A DNA stretch of 64,000 bases from Herbaspirillum sp. (GCA_028292625.1 JAQGLY010000086.1:1-64000); one strand, 5' to 3'; counted from the first letter of the stretch, positions 8,111 through 17,334 are shown. Translations and numbers: made by a program. The notes: generated by a model not told the origin, from the sequence alone.

Positions 8111-9465
8111 GCTTGCTTTCCATCGGGGTCGAAATGATCGGCGAGGCCCTCCCAGCATTGGGCATAAGCGGCCTGCCGGTGCGGCGCGTCCAGCGCATAG
8201 CGGGTCGGCCGGATCACGCTGCGGGTTTCGAACATGAAGGCCATCGTATCGGCCACGCGTTGCGGCGTAGAGGTGTCGGCATGCGAGGCCTTGTCGAAGG
8301 TCTCCGCATCCGGACCATGGCCGCTCATGCAGTTGTGCAAACTGGCGCCGCCCGGCAAAAACCCTTCGGCCTTGGCGTCGTAGGCGCCGTGCACCAGCCC
8401 CATGAATTCGCTGGCGACGTTGCGATGGAACCATGGCGGACGGAAAGTGTGCTCGGCGGCCAGCCAGCGCGGCGGAAAAATGATGAAATCGATCGCATCG
8501 ACGCCCGGCGTGTCGCTCTGCGATTGCAATACCAGAAAGATGGAGGGATCGGGATGATCGAAGCTGATGCTGCCGATCGCATTGAAGGAGCGCAGATCGT
8601 ATTTGTACGGCGCGCAGTTGCCGTGCCACGCCACCACGTCCAGGGGCGAATGATCGATCGCGGCGCGCCACAGATTGCCGCAGAATTTGGCGACGAGCTG
8701 GTATGCGCCGCTACGGCGCTCGAAGCGCGCATGCGGCGTCAGGAAATCGCGCGGCAGCGCCAGGCCGTTGGAGCCGATCGGGCCCAGATCCGGCAGGCGC
8801 AGCGGCGCGCCGTGATTTTCGCAGAGATAGCCGCGGGCCGCGCCGTCCGGCAAGCTCACTTGGAAGCGCACGCCGCGCGGAATCACCGCGATTTCCTGCG
8901 GCGCCACCGCCAGCAGCCCCAGTTCGGTCGCAATGTGCAGCCGTCCCTGCTGCGGCACGATCAGCAGCTCGCCGTCGGCCGAATAGAAAAAGCGATCCGT
9001 CATCGAGCGATTGGCCGCATAGCAATGGATCGCGCAACCGTTGTGCTGATCGGGCGCGCCGTTGCCGCCCATCGTCACCCATCCGTCGATGAAATCGGCG
9101 GGCGCATCCGGCAGCGGCAGCGGGTCCCAGCGCAATTGGTCGGGCGGTGCCGCGATCAGACCGAAATCGCAGTCGATGCGGCCATTGGCGATCCGCTCGA
9201 AGGGCCCGTGCACGGCCGCCGGACGAATCCGGTACAGCCATGAACGCCGGTTGTGGCTGCGCGGCGCGGTAAATGCGGTGCAGGATAATTGCTCGGCATA
9301 CAGACCGAACGGCGGCCGTTGCGGCGAATTTTGTCCGGCCGGCAATGCGCCCGGCAGCGCTTCGGTGGCGAATTCGTTGGCGAAACCGCTTTCGTAGGCG
9401 GCCGCTTCGAAATCCGCCTGGGATGCCGGCGATGCGGGAAATACGGGGGATGCGCTGACGTTCAT
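8107..9465 (-). CDS. hmgA: Homogentisate 1,2-dioxygenase
   Basis: A 452-residue non-haem iron dioxygenase opening the ring of homogentisate to maleylacetoacetate. Iron ligands are visible as PPWFHRNVASEFMGL (His and Glu) and SLHNCMSGHGPD (His). ESGFANEFATEALPGALP at the N terminus and NRRSWLYRIRP are family hallmarks. ATG 9465 fits the usual start; the frame extends upstream through the promoter region, so longer versions are rejected. First gene of the hmgA-fahA-maiA operon, divergent from a LysR regulator with a 99-base gap that should hold both promoters. Confidence 0.96.
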   Translation of the reverse strand: MNVSASPVFPASPASQADFEAAAYESGFANEFATEALPGALPAGQNSPQRPPFGLYAEQLSCTAFTAPRSHNRRSWLYRIRPAAVHGPFERIANGRIDCDFGLIAAPPDQLRWDPLPLPDAPADFIDGWVTMGGNGAPDQHNGCAIHCYAANRSMTDRFFYSADGELLIVPQQGRLHIATELGLLAVAPQEIAVIPRGVRFQVSLPDGAARGYLCENHGAPLRLPDLGPIGSNGLALPRDFLTPHARFERRSGAYQLVAKFCGNLWRAAIDHSPLDVVAWHGNCAPYKYDLRSFNAIGSISFDHPDPSIFLVLQSQSDTPGVDAIDFIIFPPRWLAAEHTFRPPWFHRNVASEFMGLVHGAYDAKAEGFLPGGASLHNCMSGHGPDAETFDKASHADTSTPQRVADTMAFMFETRSVIRPTRYALDAPHRQAAYAQCWEGLADHFDPDGKQA

Positions 9466-9564
9466 GGCACGATTGCGGTATCGATTTTCAAGAAGAAACT
9501 CTACTGCAAATGATGGATTTTTACTGTATAAATACCGGAATGTAAGCCATTCACAGAGAGAATA

Positions 9565-10470
9565 ATGGTAGGCATCCGCGATCTCGATCTGAACCTGCTG
9601 CTCATCTTCCACGAGGTATTCCAGGAACGCGGCGTATCGCCGGTCGCCAAGCGTCTGCAGCTGTCGCAACCGACCGTCAGCAATGCGCTGGCGCGGCTGC
9701 GGCGCACCTTCGGCGACGAATTGTTCGTGCGTACCGCATCCGGTCTGCAGCCCACACCCTTCGCCGAAGAACTGGCCGAGCCGGTGGCCCTGGCGCTGCA
9801 GCATATCGCGCGCGCGCTGAACCGCTCCGAGCCCTTCGATCCGGCCACCAGCAAGCGGCGCTTTACGCTGGCGATGAGCGACGTCGGCGAAGTGTATTTC
9901 ATGCCGTCGCTGATCGAGCGTTGCGGCGTACTGGCGCCGGGCGTGCAAATCGGCACCGTGCGCGCGCGTGCGGTCGATATGAAGGAAGGCATGGAAACCG
10001 GCCGCATCGATCTGGCCGTCGGCGCCTTCGACAATCTGTCGGCCGGGCTGTACCAGCGCCGCCTGTTCATTCAGGCCTATGTCAGCATGTTCCGTCGCGG
10101 CCATCCGTTCGAAGGCCGGGCGGTGACGCTGAAGGAATTCGTCGCGGCGCAGCATCTGATGGTGGCGTCCACCGAAAATCCGTACGAGCGCATCAACCAG
10201 ACGCTGAAGAAAGCGGGCATCTGGAAAAACGGCGCTTCCCAGGTACCGCATTTCGTGGCCGTGCCGTATATCGTCAGCACCACCGATCTGGTGGTGACCG
10301 TGCCCAAAAAACTGGCGGACAGCGCGGCCGGGCCGTTCAATCTGGCGACGATCAAACCGCCGCTGCGGCTGCCGACGCTGCAAACCAATATTTTCTGGCA
10401 CCGGCGCTTTAATCAGGATGATGGGAATCAGTGGCTGCGTAATTTGTTGTTCGATACGTTTTCGGAGTGA
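9565..10470 (+). CDS. LysR-family regulator, probable activator of the homogentisate operon
   Basis: A 301-residue LysR-type transcriptional regulator. The winged helix-turn-helix spans about residues 6-65 (LLIFHEVFQERGVSPVAKRL, then QPTVSNALARLRRTFGDELF), and the periplasmic-binding-like effector domain covers about 95-300. It is divergent from hmgA, the usual arrangement for a LysR protein controlling the opposite operon, so homogentisate or an aromatic precursor is the likely inducer; this is inferred from position. Pseudomonas uses an IclR-type HmgR instead, so the control differs here. AGAGAG stands 6 bases before ATG 9565. The gap to hmgA contains repeated TACTG(C/T)A words at 9511 and 9531, possible parts of the binding site. 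Confidence 0.85.
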   Translation: MVGIRDLDLNLLLIFHEVFQERGVSPVAKRLQLSQPTVSNALARLRRTFGDELFVRTASGLQPTPFAEELAEPVALALQHIARALNRSEPFDPATSKRRFTLAMSDVGEVYFMPSLIERCGVLAPGVQIGTVRARAVDMKEGMETGRIDLAVGAFDNLSAGLYQRRLFIQAYVSMFRRGHPFEGRAVTLKEFVAAQHLMVASTENPYERINQTLKKAGIWKNGASQVPHFVAVPYIVSTTDLVVTVPKKLADSAAGPFNLATIKPPLRLPTLQTNIFWHRRFNQDDGNQWLRNLLFDTFSE

Positions 10471-10477
10471 GGCGCCG

Positions 10478-10595
10478 GTGCGCTTCCTTCAATACGCGGC
10501 GTTGCCGCTACTCAGGACGAACGGGTTTTTCTTAATGCTTTCGACAAAAGCCCGTTCGTCCTGAGTAGCCGAAGGCGTATCGAAGGAAGCGCACG
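10478..10595. repeat. REP-like nested inverted repeat
   Basis: Two nested pairs of arms: the outer GTGCGCTTCCTTC near 10479 pairs with GAAGGAAGCGCAC at 10582-10594, and the inner CTACTCAGGACGAACGGG at 10508-10525 pairs perfectly with its complement at 10551-10568 around a 25-base loop. It fills the gap between the convergent stops of the LysR gene and gntK. Words such as GTTCGTCCTGAG are typical of dispersed palindromes in proteobacteria. It could act as a bidirectional terminator. Confidence 0.7.
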
Positions 10596-10605
10596 GAAAC
10601 ACGCA

Positions 10606-12153
10606 TCAATCGCCCCCGCCACCCTGCCGCTGAAACTGCGCCAACAGCAAATACTCGTGTTCCAGCTTGCGCGGAATCGCCAGGAATATCGGCCGCAATT
10701 GCGCATAGACCGCGGCGTTCTCCGCAATCGGCAAATGCCGATGGGTGGAACCGACCATGGTGGAAATCACATCCAGCGACGCAATCATGTTCAACGCATA
10801 CAAACCCAGCACCGCCGCGCCCAGGCAGGATGACTCGATGCTGGCCGGCACCACCACCTCGCGGTCGAAGATGTCGGCCATGATCTGCCGCCACAACGCC
10901 GAATGCGCGAAGCCGCCGGTGGCCATGATGCGCGTGGCGGGGCCGATCAAATCCTCCACCGCCGGCAGAATGCTGTACAGATTGAACATCACGCCTTCCA
11001 GCGCGGCGCGGATCATGTGTTCCTTGCGGTGATGCATCGCCAGTCCGAAAAACGATCCGCGCAGGTCGGCATTCCACAGCGGCGCCCGTTCGCCGGCCAG
11101 ATACGGATGAAACAGCAATCCTTCCGCACCCGGCGGCACGCCTTCCGCGATATACGTCAATGCGTCGTAAGGATCGATGCCCATCTGTTCCGCGCGTTCG
11201 GCCGCGCCCCTGGCCAGTTGCTCGCGCACCCATTGCAATACGTTGCCGCCGTTGTTGACCGGACCGCCGATCACCCAATGTTGTTCGGTCAATGCATAAC
11301 AGAAGGTGCGGCCGGCGGGATCGGTGACGGGCTGGTCGACCACGCTGCGCACCGCGCCCGAGGTGCCCACGGTTACCGCCACCTGGCCGCGCTGGATGGC
11401 GTTGACGCCCAGATTCGACAGCACGCCGTCGTTGGCGCCGATCACGAACGGGGTATCCGGCGCCAGACCCAGCCGCTGCGCCAGATCGGACGGCAAGCCC
11501 TGCACGCAATGGGTGGTCGGCACCAGCTGGGACAACTGTTCCGGCGTCACGCCGACCAGCGCCAATGCGCCGGCGTCCCAGTCGAGTTGCCGCAGATTGA
11601 ACAGTCCTGTCGCCGACGCGATCGAATGATCGACCAGCCAGCGTCCGAACAGACGGTGGAACAGATATTCCTTGATGCCGGCAAAGCGCGCCGCGCGCCC
11701 GAATACATCCGGATGCGCATGGCGCAGCCACATCAATTTGCATAACGGCGACATCGGATGAATCGGCGTGCCGGTGCGCAGATAAATCGCATGTCCGTCG
11801 TGTTCATCGCGTATGCGCGCGGCCCATTCGCTGGCGCGGTTGTCGGCCCAGGTAATGCTGTTGGTCAGCAATTCGCCGTTGCTGTCCAGCGCGATCAGAC
11901 TGTGCATGGCGGCGCTGAACGACACCAGCGCGATATCTTCCGGCGCGGCAGCGGCGGCATGCACCGCCCCGCCGATCGCGTCGAATACCGCATCGACGAT
12001 CCGCTGCGGCTCCTGCTCGGCCATGCCGGGCACGGTCGAGATCATCGGATAGGCGCAGGCATGCTGCGCCACGATCTCGCCCGCAAGCGTAAACGCCACT
12101 GCCTTGGTGCTGGTGGTGCCGATATCGACACCAAGCATGATCCTTGCCGCCAT
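10606..12153 (-). CDS. gntK: FGGY-family gluconate kinase
   Basis: A 515-residue sugar kinase of the FGGY family that most likely phosphorylates gluconate to 6-phosphogluconate using ATP. The phosphate-binding GVDIGTTSTKAVAF opens the protein, the Asp base lies in NDGVLSNLG, and TVGTSGAVRSVVD plus ATGGFAHSALWRQIMADI mark the C-terminal domain. Specificity is inferred from its partner: it follows gntP by 25 bases in the same operon and a GntR-type LacI regulator lies close by. It is unrelated to the short P-loop GntK of Escherichia coli; Bacillus-type GntK is FGGY. Xylulokinase is the alternative. ATG 12153 has CCGGAA upstream. Confidence 0.87.
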   Translation of the reverse strand: MAARIMLGVDIGTTSTKAVAFTLAGEIVAQHACAYPMISTVPGMAEQEPQRIVDAVFDAIGGAVHAAAAAPEDIALVSFSAAMHSLIALDSNGELLTNSITWADNRASEWAARIRDEHDGHAIYLRTGTPIHPMSPLCKLMWLRHAHPDVFGRAARFAGIKEYLFHRLFGRWLVDHSIASATGLFNLRQLDWDAGALALVGVTPEQLSQLVPTTHCVQGLPSDLAQRLGLAPDTPFVIGANDGVLSNLGVNAIQRGQVAVTVGTSGAVRSVVDQPVTDPAGRTFCYALTEQHWVIGGPVNNGGNVLQWVREQLARGAAERAEQMGIDPYDALTYIAEGVPPGAEGLLFHPYLAGERAPLWNADLRGSFFGLAMHHRKEHMIRAALEGVMFNLYSILPAVEDLIGPATRIMATGGFAHSALWRQIMADIFDREVVVPASIESSCLGAAVLGLYALNMIASLDVISTMVGSTHRHLPIAENAAVYAQLRPIFLAIPRKLEHEYLLLAQFQRQGGGGD

Positions 12154-12178
12154 ATTCCGGTTCCGCTTTATGAGAATG

Positions 12179-13531
12179 TCACACGACCCTGCTAAGCGCC
12201 ATGATAAACACAATGGCCGCCACCGAGATAATGGTTTCCATCGCGCTCCAGGTCTTGAAGGTTTGGCCTATAGTCATATTGAAGTATTCCTTGACCAGCC
12301 AGAACCCGGCGTCGTTGACGTGCGAAAAAATCAGCGATCCGGCCCCGGTCGCCAGCACCAGCAACTCGCGGCTGGTGCCCGGGACCATCACCGCCAGCGG
12401 CGCCACGATGCCGGCGCCGGTAATGGTGGCGACCGTCGCCGAGCCGGTCGCGATCCGGATCACGCCGGCGACCAGCCAGGCCAGCAGCAAGGGATTGATG
12501 TCCGCATGCACCGCCATCTGGCCGATCGCGGTGCCGACGCCGCTGTTGACCAGCATTTGCTTGAAGCCGCCGCCGGCGCCGATGATGAGCACGATCGCCG
12601 CCGTCGGCGCCAGACTTTGATCGACGAATTTCAATACTTGCTGACGGGTGAAGCCGCGCGCGATGCCGAAGGTGTAGAGCGCCAGCAGCAATGCGGCCAG
12701 CAGGGCTACGATGGGATGGCCGATGAATTCCATCAGGTTGCGAACCGGATTGCCTTCCGGCAATGCGATATCGACGATGGTTTTCAGCAGCATCAGCGCC
12801 ACCGGCAGCAGCACGGTGACCAGCGTGACGACGAAACCGGGCTGATTTTTCGCCTCGGGCTCGTGCGCCAGCTGCTCCATCAGCGCGGGCGACGGCGTGA
12901 TCGACACGTATTTAGAAATGAAGGAACCGTATACCGGCCCCGCCAAAATCACCGTCGGCAAGCCGACCACGAACCCGTACAAAATGGTTGTGCCGATATC
13001 GGCATTGAATATGCCGATCGCCAGCAGCGGCCCCGGATGCGGCGGCACCAGCCCGTGCATCACCGACAGGCTGGCCAGCATCGGCATGCCGATCTTGAAC
13101 ACCGGCATGCCGCTGCGGCGGGCGACGATGAACACCAGCGGAATCAGCAGCACGAAGCCGATTTCGAAGAACAGCGGAATACCGACCAGAAACGCGCCCA
13201 GCATCATGGCCCAATGCACCTTCGATTTGCCGAACGTGCCGATCAGCGTTTGCGCGATGCGGTCGGCGCCGCCGGATTCGGCCATCAGCTTGCCGAGCAT
13301 GGTGCCCAGGCCCAGCACGATGCCGACGAAACCCAGGACGCCGCCGAAGCCTTCCTGGAACGATTGCACGATCTTCGCCAGCGGCATGCCCGATATCAGT
13401 CCGAGCAGGCCGGAAACAATGATCAGCGCGATGAATGGGTGAAGGCGCAGCCTGGTGATCGCCAGAATCAACACGACGACGGCGATGAGCGCATTCAACA
13501 GCAGCGATGCTTCTGGACCCAGACCGAACAT
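12179..13531 (-). CDS. gntP: Gluconate permease GntP family
   Basis: A 450-residue inner-membrane transporter with about 12-14 hydrophobic segments, matching the 440-450 residues of the GntP family. Hallmarks are SVMHGLVPPHPGPLLAIG near residue 150 and the C-terminal TGSATVATITGAG and HVNDAGFWLVKEYFNM. It imports gluconate by proton symport. AAGGAG stands 6 bases before ATG 13531, a strong ribosome site that rejects the upstream frame. First gene of gntP-gntK; a palindromic operator candidate sits 28 bases upstream of the start. Confidence 0.92.
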   Translation of the reverse strand: MFGLGPEASLLLNALIAVVVLILAITRLRLHPFIALIIVSGLLGLISGMPLAKIVQSFQEGFGGVLGFVGIVLGLGTMLGKLMAESGGADRIAQTLIGTFGKSKVHWAMMLGAFLVGIPLFFEIGFVLLIPLVFIVARRSGMPVFKIGMPMLASLSVMHGLVPPHPGPLLAIGIFNADIGTTILYGFVVGLPTVILAGPVYGSFISKYVSITPSPALMEQLAHEPEAKNQPGFVVTLVTVLLPVALMLLKTIVDIALPEGNPVRNLMEFIGHPIVALLAALLLALYTFGIARGFTRQQVLKFVDQSLAPTAAIVLIIGAGGGFKQMLVNSGVGTAIGQMAVHADINPLLLAWLVAGVIRIATGSATVATITGAGIVAPLAVMVPGTSRELLVLATGAGSLIFSHVNDAGFWLVKEYFNMTIGQTFKTWSAMETIISVAAIVFIMALSRVV

Positions 13532-13558
13532 GAAGCTTCTCCTTATTCTTATCGATGC

Positions 13559-13568
13559 ATACCGGTAT
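13559..13568. promoter_or_regulatory. Candidate GntR (LacI-type) operator upstream of gntP
   Basis: ATACCGGTAT is a perfect 10-base palindrome with the central CG typical of LacI-family operators, inside the wider TGCATACCGGTATATC. It resembles the E. coli GntR site, whose core is TTACCGGTAA. It lies 28 bases upstream of gntP, where a repressor would block transcription, and a LacI-type gntR lies 1.9 kb away. Confidence 0.5.
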
Positions 13569-13797
13569 ATCGGAGCCGCGAACCGGCATTGGACGTGTGC
13601 GACCGGACGCCGGTTCCCGGTAGCGTAACCCAAAAAGCCGCCATCCGATTTGCGCGCCCCGTTGCCTCCGCCCTTGTCCAGAAGCAGGTGCAAAATAAGA
13701 AGATTCCTCTTTTGAAATCTTCCTGCGCCGATTTACCCCTCCCTATCCCGCTCACTATGCTGCGTCCGACACCCGTTTTTTCGATCGCCGCAAACCG

Positions 13798-15360
13798 ATG
13801 CCCAATTTAACCCTTCCCCTGACCACTATCCCCTTCACTCCGCCGGCCGCCGCATCGCCGCCGGACCCGTTGCCTTCATTGCCGCGGCCGCCGGTGCCGG
13901 CCGGCCCGCGCATCAAGGCCAGCATTCGGGAATTGCTGAGCGAACATCTTTACAAGGACCGCAAGCTTGAAAAGGCCGTGGTCGATCTGACCCGCAATCT
14001 GGTGGCGATGAAATTGCATTTTCCCGACATGCTCGAAGCGCGCGAGGGCGATCCGCCGGACTTCACGATGCGCGCGCCGCTGACGGCCATTCAAGTCAGC
14101 CGGCAACGTGTCGGCGCTTTGCTGGCCGACCTCGAACCCGGGCTGGCGGCGCGCCAGTCGGTATTGGACGATATCCTTCGCATCGTCGGGGCCGCCGGCC
14201 CCTACAACCGTGACATGCTGAGCGCGCACCGTTTCCCGATGATGTGCATCGATCCCGGCGGCGCGCCGACCGGTTGGCCCGCCGAAACGGTGCTCACGCT
14301 GTTTGCCGTCTGCGACTGGAGCAAGATCGACTTCAGCTATGCCGATCTTTCCGGGCTGACGAATCACGGCGCGCTGCGGCAAGGATTGGATTTGAGAAAC
14401 GCCAATCTGCAAAACAGCTATTGGAGAGGCAGCGATCTGCGCAATAGCGATCTGCGCGGCAGCAATCTGAAAGGCGCGGCGATGTACGACTGCAATCTGG
14501 AAGGCGCGCAACTCGGCCAATGCAATCTGGAAGACGCCGATTTGCGCCGTTGCAATCTGAAAGGCGCCGATCTGCGGAAATGCAATTTGAAGAACGCCGA
14601 TCTGCGCCACGCGGAATTGAAAGATGCAACGGCGTCCGACGCGGTATTCGATGGCGCCAACATGACCGGCGTGTATGCCTCCGGGACGGATTTCAAACGC
14701 GCCAGCCTGGTCGAGGCCGATTTATCGGCGGCGGTTCTGACGTTGGCCGACATGGAGGATGCGGTCGGCCTGTGCTGCTCGTCCGGCACCGTCTTTTCCG
14801 GCGCAAAACTGCGGAACGCGCGGCTGGCGGTGCGCGAGACCGCTCCAGCGATCGATCACGGCCGCCGCTTCTGGCGCGATTTCGCGCCGCAACCCGATCT
14901 GGGCGCATACCGGAAAAAGCAGTTCGAGGCGCTGGCGTCCATCGATAAAGCGCAATATCCGGATTGCTATATCGAAGCGGTCCGGGGCTTGATCGATTGC
15001 ATAAAAAACACGCATCATCCCAGTGCGCCGATCGCTCTGAAGCACTGGCTGGACGAGCCGGCCTGCTGGACCGACGCCGGCGTCAATGCCTATATTTGCC
15101 GCGAATTGCTGGCGCCGCTGCTGGTGCGCTGGAACGAAAACCGGACGCATGACGGCGACCCCACGCCCGAACGTCTGATTCAATACCTGGGCGAAACGCA
15201 ACCCGCGCTGGACTGGCAGGAATACCGCGCCGCCATACACAAGCTGATCGCCATGCCCGTCACGCTTTCGCTGATGGCAAGCCAAAAGGCGTTGCGGGAC
15301 ATGTATGTCAACTCGCCCGGCACGGCGCGCAACGGCGAGCCCGGGGTCAGTGCGCTTTAG
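13798..15360 (+). CDS. Pentapeptide-repeat protein, effector-like
   Basis: A 520-residue protein. Residues 1-38 are Pro/Ser/Thr/Leu-rich with one acidic residue, no hydrophobic signal peptide and little predicted structure, as in type III secretion signals. A helical segment follows (about 38-175). Residues about 178-342 are A(D/N)LxX pentapeptide repeats, for example LRNANLQNSYW, LRGSNLKGA and LKGADLRKCNLKNADLR, which should fold as a right-handed quadrilateral beta-helix. The 175-residue C-terminal part is not recognised. Pentapeptide effectors such as PipB2 are known, but so are gyrase-protecting and regulatory pentapeptide proteins, so function stays open. There is no ribosome site before ATG 13798. 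The gene sits between the gntP-gntK operon and gntR, interrupting a set that is usually compact, which suggests insertion. Confidence 0.75.
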   Translation: MPNLTLPLTTIPFTPPAAASPPDPLPSLPRPPVPAGPRIKASIRELLSEHLYKDRKLEKAVVDLTRNLVAMKLHFPDMLEAREGDPPDFTMRAPLTAIQVSRQRVGALLADLEPGLAARQSVLDDILRIVGAAGPYNRDMLSAHRFPMMCIDPGGAPTGWPAETVLTLFAVCDWSKIDFSYADLSGLTNHGALRQGLDLRNANLQNSYWRGSDLRNSDLRGSNLKGAAMYDCNLEGAQLGQCNLEDADLRRCNLKGADLRKCNLKNADLRHAELKDATASDAVFDGANMTGVYASGTDFKRASLVEADLSAAVLTLADMEDAVGLCCSSGTVFSGAKLRNARLAVRETAPAIDHGRRFWRDFAPQPDLGAYRKKQFEALASIDKAQYPDCYIEAVRGLIDCIKNTHHPSAPIALKHWLDEPACWTDAGVNAYICRELLAPLLVRWNENRTHDGDPTPERLIQYLGETQPALDWQEYRAAIHKLIAMPVTLSLMASQKALRDMYVNSPGTARNGEPGVSAL

Positions 15361-15447
15361 GGCGGGGCGATGCCTTCCCCAAAACGCGCAACGCGCCCCA
15401 ATTGCACGGTATGATTTGCCGATTCGTGCCAAATACGATGACATCCA

Positions 15448-16539
15448 ATGATCAAACCGCTGAAAACGGCGAAAGCGCCGCGCGCAGGGAAGGCAGACAG
15501 CACGGCGCAAACGATGGCCAAACCGCCGCGCAAAACCAGCCGCGGCAGCGGACGCGTCACCATCGTCGATGTCGCGCGCGTGGCCGGCGTGAGTGCGATG
15601 ACCATCTCGCGCGCGCTGAAAACGCCGCAATTGGTGCAGGCGGACCTGCGCGCACGCGTCGCCGCGATCATCGACAAACTCGGCTACGTGCCGAACCAGG
15701 CCGCCAGCACGCTGGCCTCGTCGCAGTCCAAGGTCATCGCCGTCATCGTGCCGTCATTTACCAATGCGGTCTTCATCGAAACCCTGAGCGGCATCCGCGA
15801 TTACCTGGGCTTGCAGGGCTACCAGTTTCTGATCGGCGAAACCGCTTATTCGGCGCAAGCCGAAAGCCGGCTGATCGCGGCCTATATGCGGCACGCGCCT
15901 GACGGCTTTTTGCTGACCGGCGTCGACCAGTTGGAAGACGCCCAACACCAACTGCTCGCCAATCGCGTCCCTATCGTGCGCATGTTCGATCTGGGCAAGA
16001 CAGCGCGCGATCTGAGCGTCGGTTTTTCTCAACGCAAGGCCGGTTACGCGATGGCGCGGCATCTGGCCGCGCGCGGCTATAAGAAACCGGGTTTTCTGGC
16101 GGCCCAGCTCGATCCGCGCGCGATGAAGCGGCGCATGGGTTTTCGCAAAGGCCTGACCGATGCCGGGCTGGCCGCGGATATCGAAATATTGACGCCGGAA
16201 CCGTCGGATGTGCAGATGGGCGCCGCACTGCTGAGCAGAATGCTGGAGCGCCATCCCGATTGCGATGCGGTATTCTGCTGCAACGACGATCTGGCGCTGG
16301 GCGCCCTGTTCGAATGCCAGCGGCGCGGGCTGGCGGTGCCGGGCCGTCTCGCCATCGCAGGCTTCAACGATCTGCCGTGGTCGGCCTGCGCCAATCCGGC
16401 CATCACCACCATCGTGACGCCGCGCTACCAGATCGGTTACCGCGCGGCGCAATTGCTGCTCGATCAAATCGGCGGCAACCCCATTCCGAAGACGCGCATC
16501 GATCTCGGCTTCGAGCTGGCGCTGCGCGCGAGCACCTGA
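15448..16539 (+). CDS. gntR: LacI-family transcriptional regulator, gluconate GntR-like
   Basis: A 363-residue LacI/GalR repressor. A Lys/Ala-rich N-terminal extension of about 36 residues precedes the helix-turn-helix VTIVDVARVAGVSAMTISRAL and hinge GYVPNQAASTLAS; a second start at Met 23 would shorten it. The sugar-binding domain has NDDLALGALFECQRRGLAVP and AIAGFNDLPWSACANPAITT, the latter typical of gluconate regulators. It should repress gntP-gntK in the absence of gluconate, through the ATACCGGTAT site upstream of gntP. Its stop abuts the stop of the next, convergent gene with no base between (TGATCA at 16537-16542). Confidence 0.85.
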   Translation: MIKPLKTAKAPRAGKADSTAQTMAKPPRKTSRGSGRVTIVDVARVAGVSAMTISRALKTPQLVQADLRARVAAIIDKLGYVPNQAASTLASSQSKVIAVIVPSFTNAVFIETLSGIRDYLGLQGYQFLIGETAYSAQAESRLIAAYMRHAPDGFLLTGVDQLEDAQHQLLANRVPIVRMFDLGKTARDLSVGFSQRKAGYAMARHLAARGYKKPGFLAAQLDPRAMKRRMGFRKGLTDAGLAADIEILTPEPSDVQMGAALLSRMLERHPDCDAVFCCNDDLALGALFECQRRGLAVPGRLAIAGFNDLPWSACANPAITTIVTPRYQIGYRAAQLLLDQIGGNPIPKTRIDLGFELALRAST

Positions 16540-17334
16540 TCAATCGACTGCCGCGCGCATCTCGTCATGATGATGGCGCTGCTGTTCCTCCATCACCATT
16601 TCGCCCAGTTCGCGCTTGAGCGCATTGAACGCCGGCGTCGACGGATCGCGCATGCGCGGCAGATCGACCCGCAGATCGCGCTTGATGGTGCCGGGCCGGT
16701 AGGTCATCACCACAATGCGGTCGGCCAGATAAATCGCCTCCTCGATGCTGTGCGTGACGAAAATCACGGTCTTCTTCAGCTCTGCCCAGATCCGCAATAA
16801 TTCATCCTGCAGATTGCGCCGGGTCAGCGCATCCAGCGCGCCGAACGGTTCATCCATCAGCAGGATCGGCGAATCCAGCGCCAGCACGCGCGCGATCGCC
16901 ACCCGCTGCCGCATGCCGCCGGACAAATCTTTGGGAAAACGGCTGCCGAAATCGGCCATCCCCAGCATGTTCAGCAAGGCCGCGACACGGGCGCTGCGTT
17001 CGGCGCGCGCGATGCCCTTGATTTCCAGACCGAAGGCGATATTCTGCTCCACGGTCATCCACGGAAACAATGCGTATTCCTGGAAGACCATGCCGCGTTC
17101 CGGTCCCGGCGCGGTAATCAGCTCGCCATCCGCGTGAATGGCCCCCTGCGACGGCAGCGAAAACCCGGCTATCGCATTGAGCAGGGTCGATTTGCCGCAG
17201 CCGGAAGGTCCCAGCAGGCAAACAAATTCGCCCGCAGGGATCTCCAGATCGATGTCTTTCAGCGCCACCACTTCGCGTTCGCCATCGGAAAACACCTTGC
17301 TGACGCCGGACACGACAATTTGCGCTTGGGTCAT
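16540..17334 (-). CDS. ABC transporter ATPase, sulfonate/taurine type (SsuB/TauB-like)
   Basis: A 264-residue ATP-binding subunit of a nitrate/sulfonate/taurine-type importer. Walker A is GPSGCGKST, the signature LSGGMRQRVAIARVLA, Walker B ILLMDEPFGALD, and the H-loop VTHSIEEA. It energises the membrane permease encoded just upstream, with 1 base between the permease stop and this start. Third gene of the operon binding protein, permease, ATPase. The C terminus has a His run (QQRHHHDE), which could bind metal but is common noise in this family. Substrate unknown; sulfonates fit the sulfur neighbourhood. Confidence 0.88.
   Translation of the reverse strand: MTQAQIVVSGVSKVFSDGEREVVALKDIDLEIPAGEFVCLLGPSGCGKSTLLNAIAGFSLPSQGAIHADGELITAPGPERGMVFQEYALFPWMTVEQNIAFGLEIKGIARAERSARVAALLNMLGMADFGSRFPKDLSGGMRQRVAIARVLALDSPILLMDEPFGALDALTRRNLQDELLRIWAELKKTVIFVTHSIEEAIYLADRIVVMTYRPGTIKRDLRVDLPRMRDPSTPAFNALKRELGEMVMEEQQRHHHDEMRAAVD

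Noticed and set aside
9466..10401. Upstream extension of the hmgA frame through the LysR gene
   Set aside because: It is the reverse-strand image of the LysR coding sequence; the typical HmgA N terminus begins at ATG 9465.
13690..13797. The same promoter element before the pentapeptide gene
   Set aside because: A TATGCT and GTCCG occur, but no TAGAAC stands at the right distance, so the resemblance is too weak.
12104..13810. A 568-codon open frame on the plus strand opposite gntP
   Set aside because: Its translation is Arg/Gln/His/Asp-rich low-complexity, the mirror of a membrane protein; gntP on the other strand is unmistakable.
16540..17334. Assignment of this ATPase as CysA
   Set aside because: It is short (264 residues), lacks the CysA C-terminal extension and is coupled to an SsuC/TauC-type permease.
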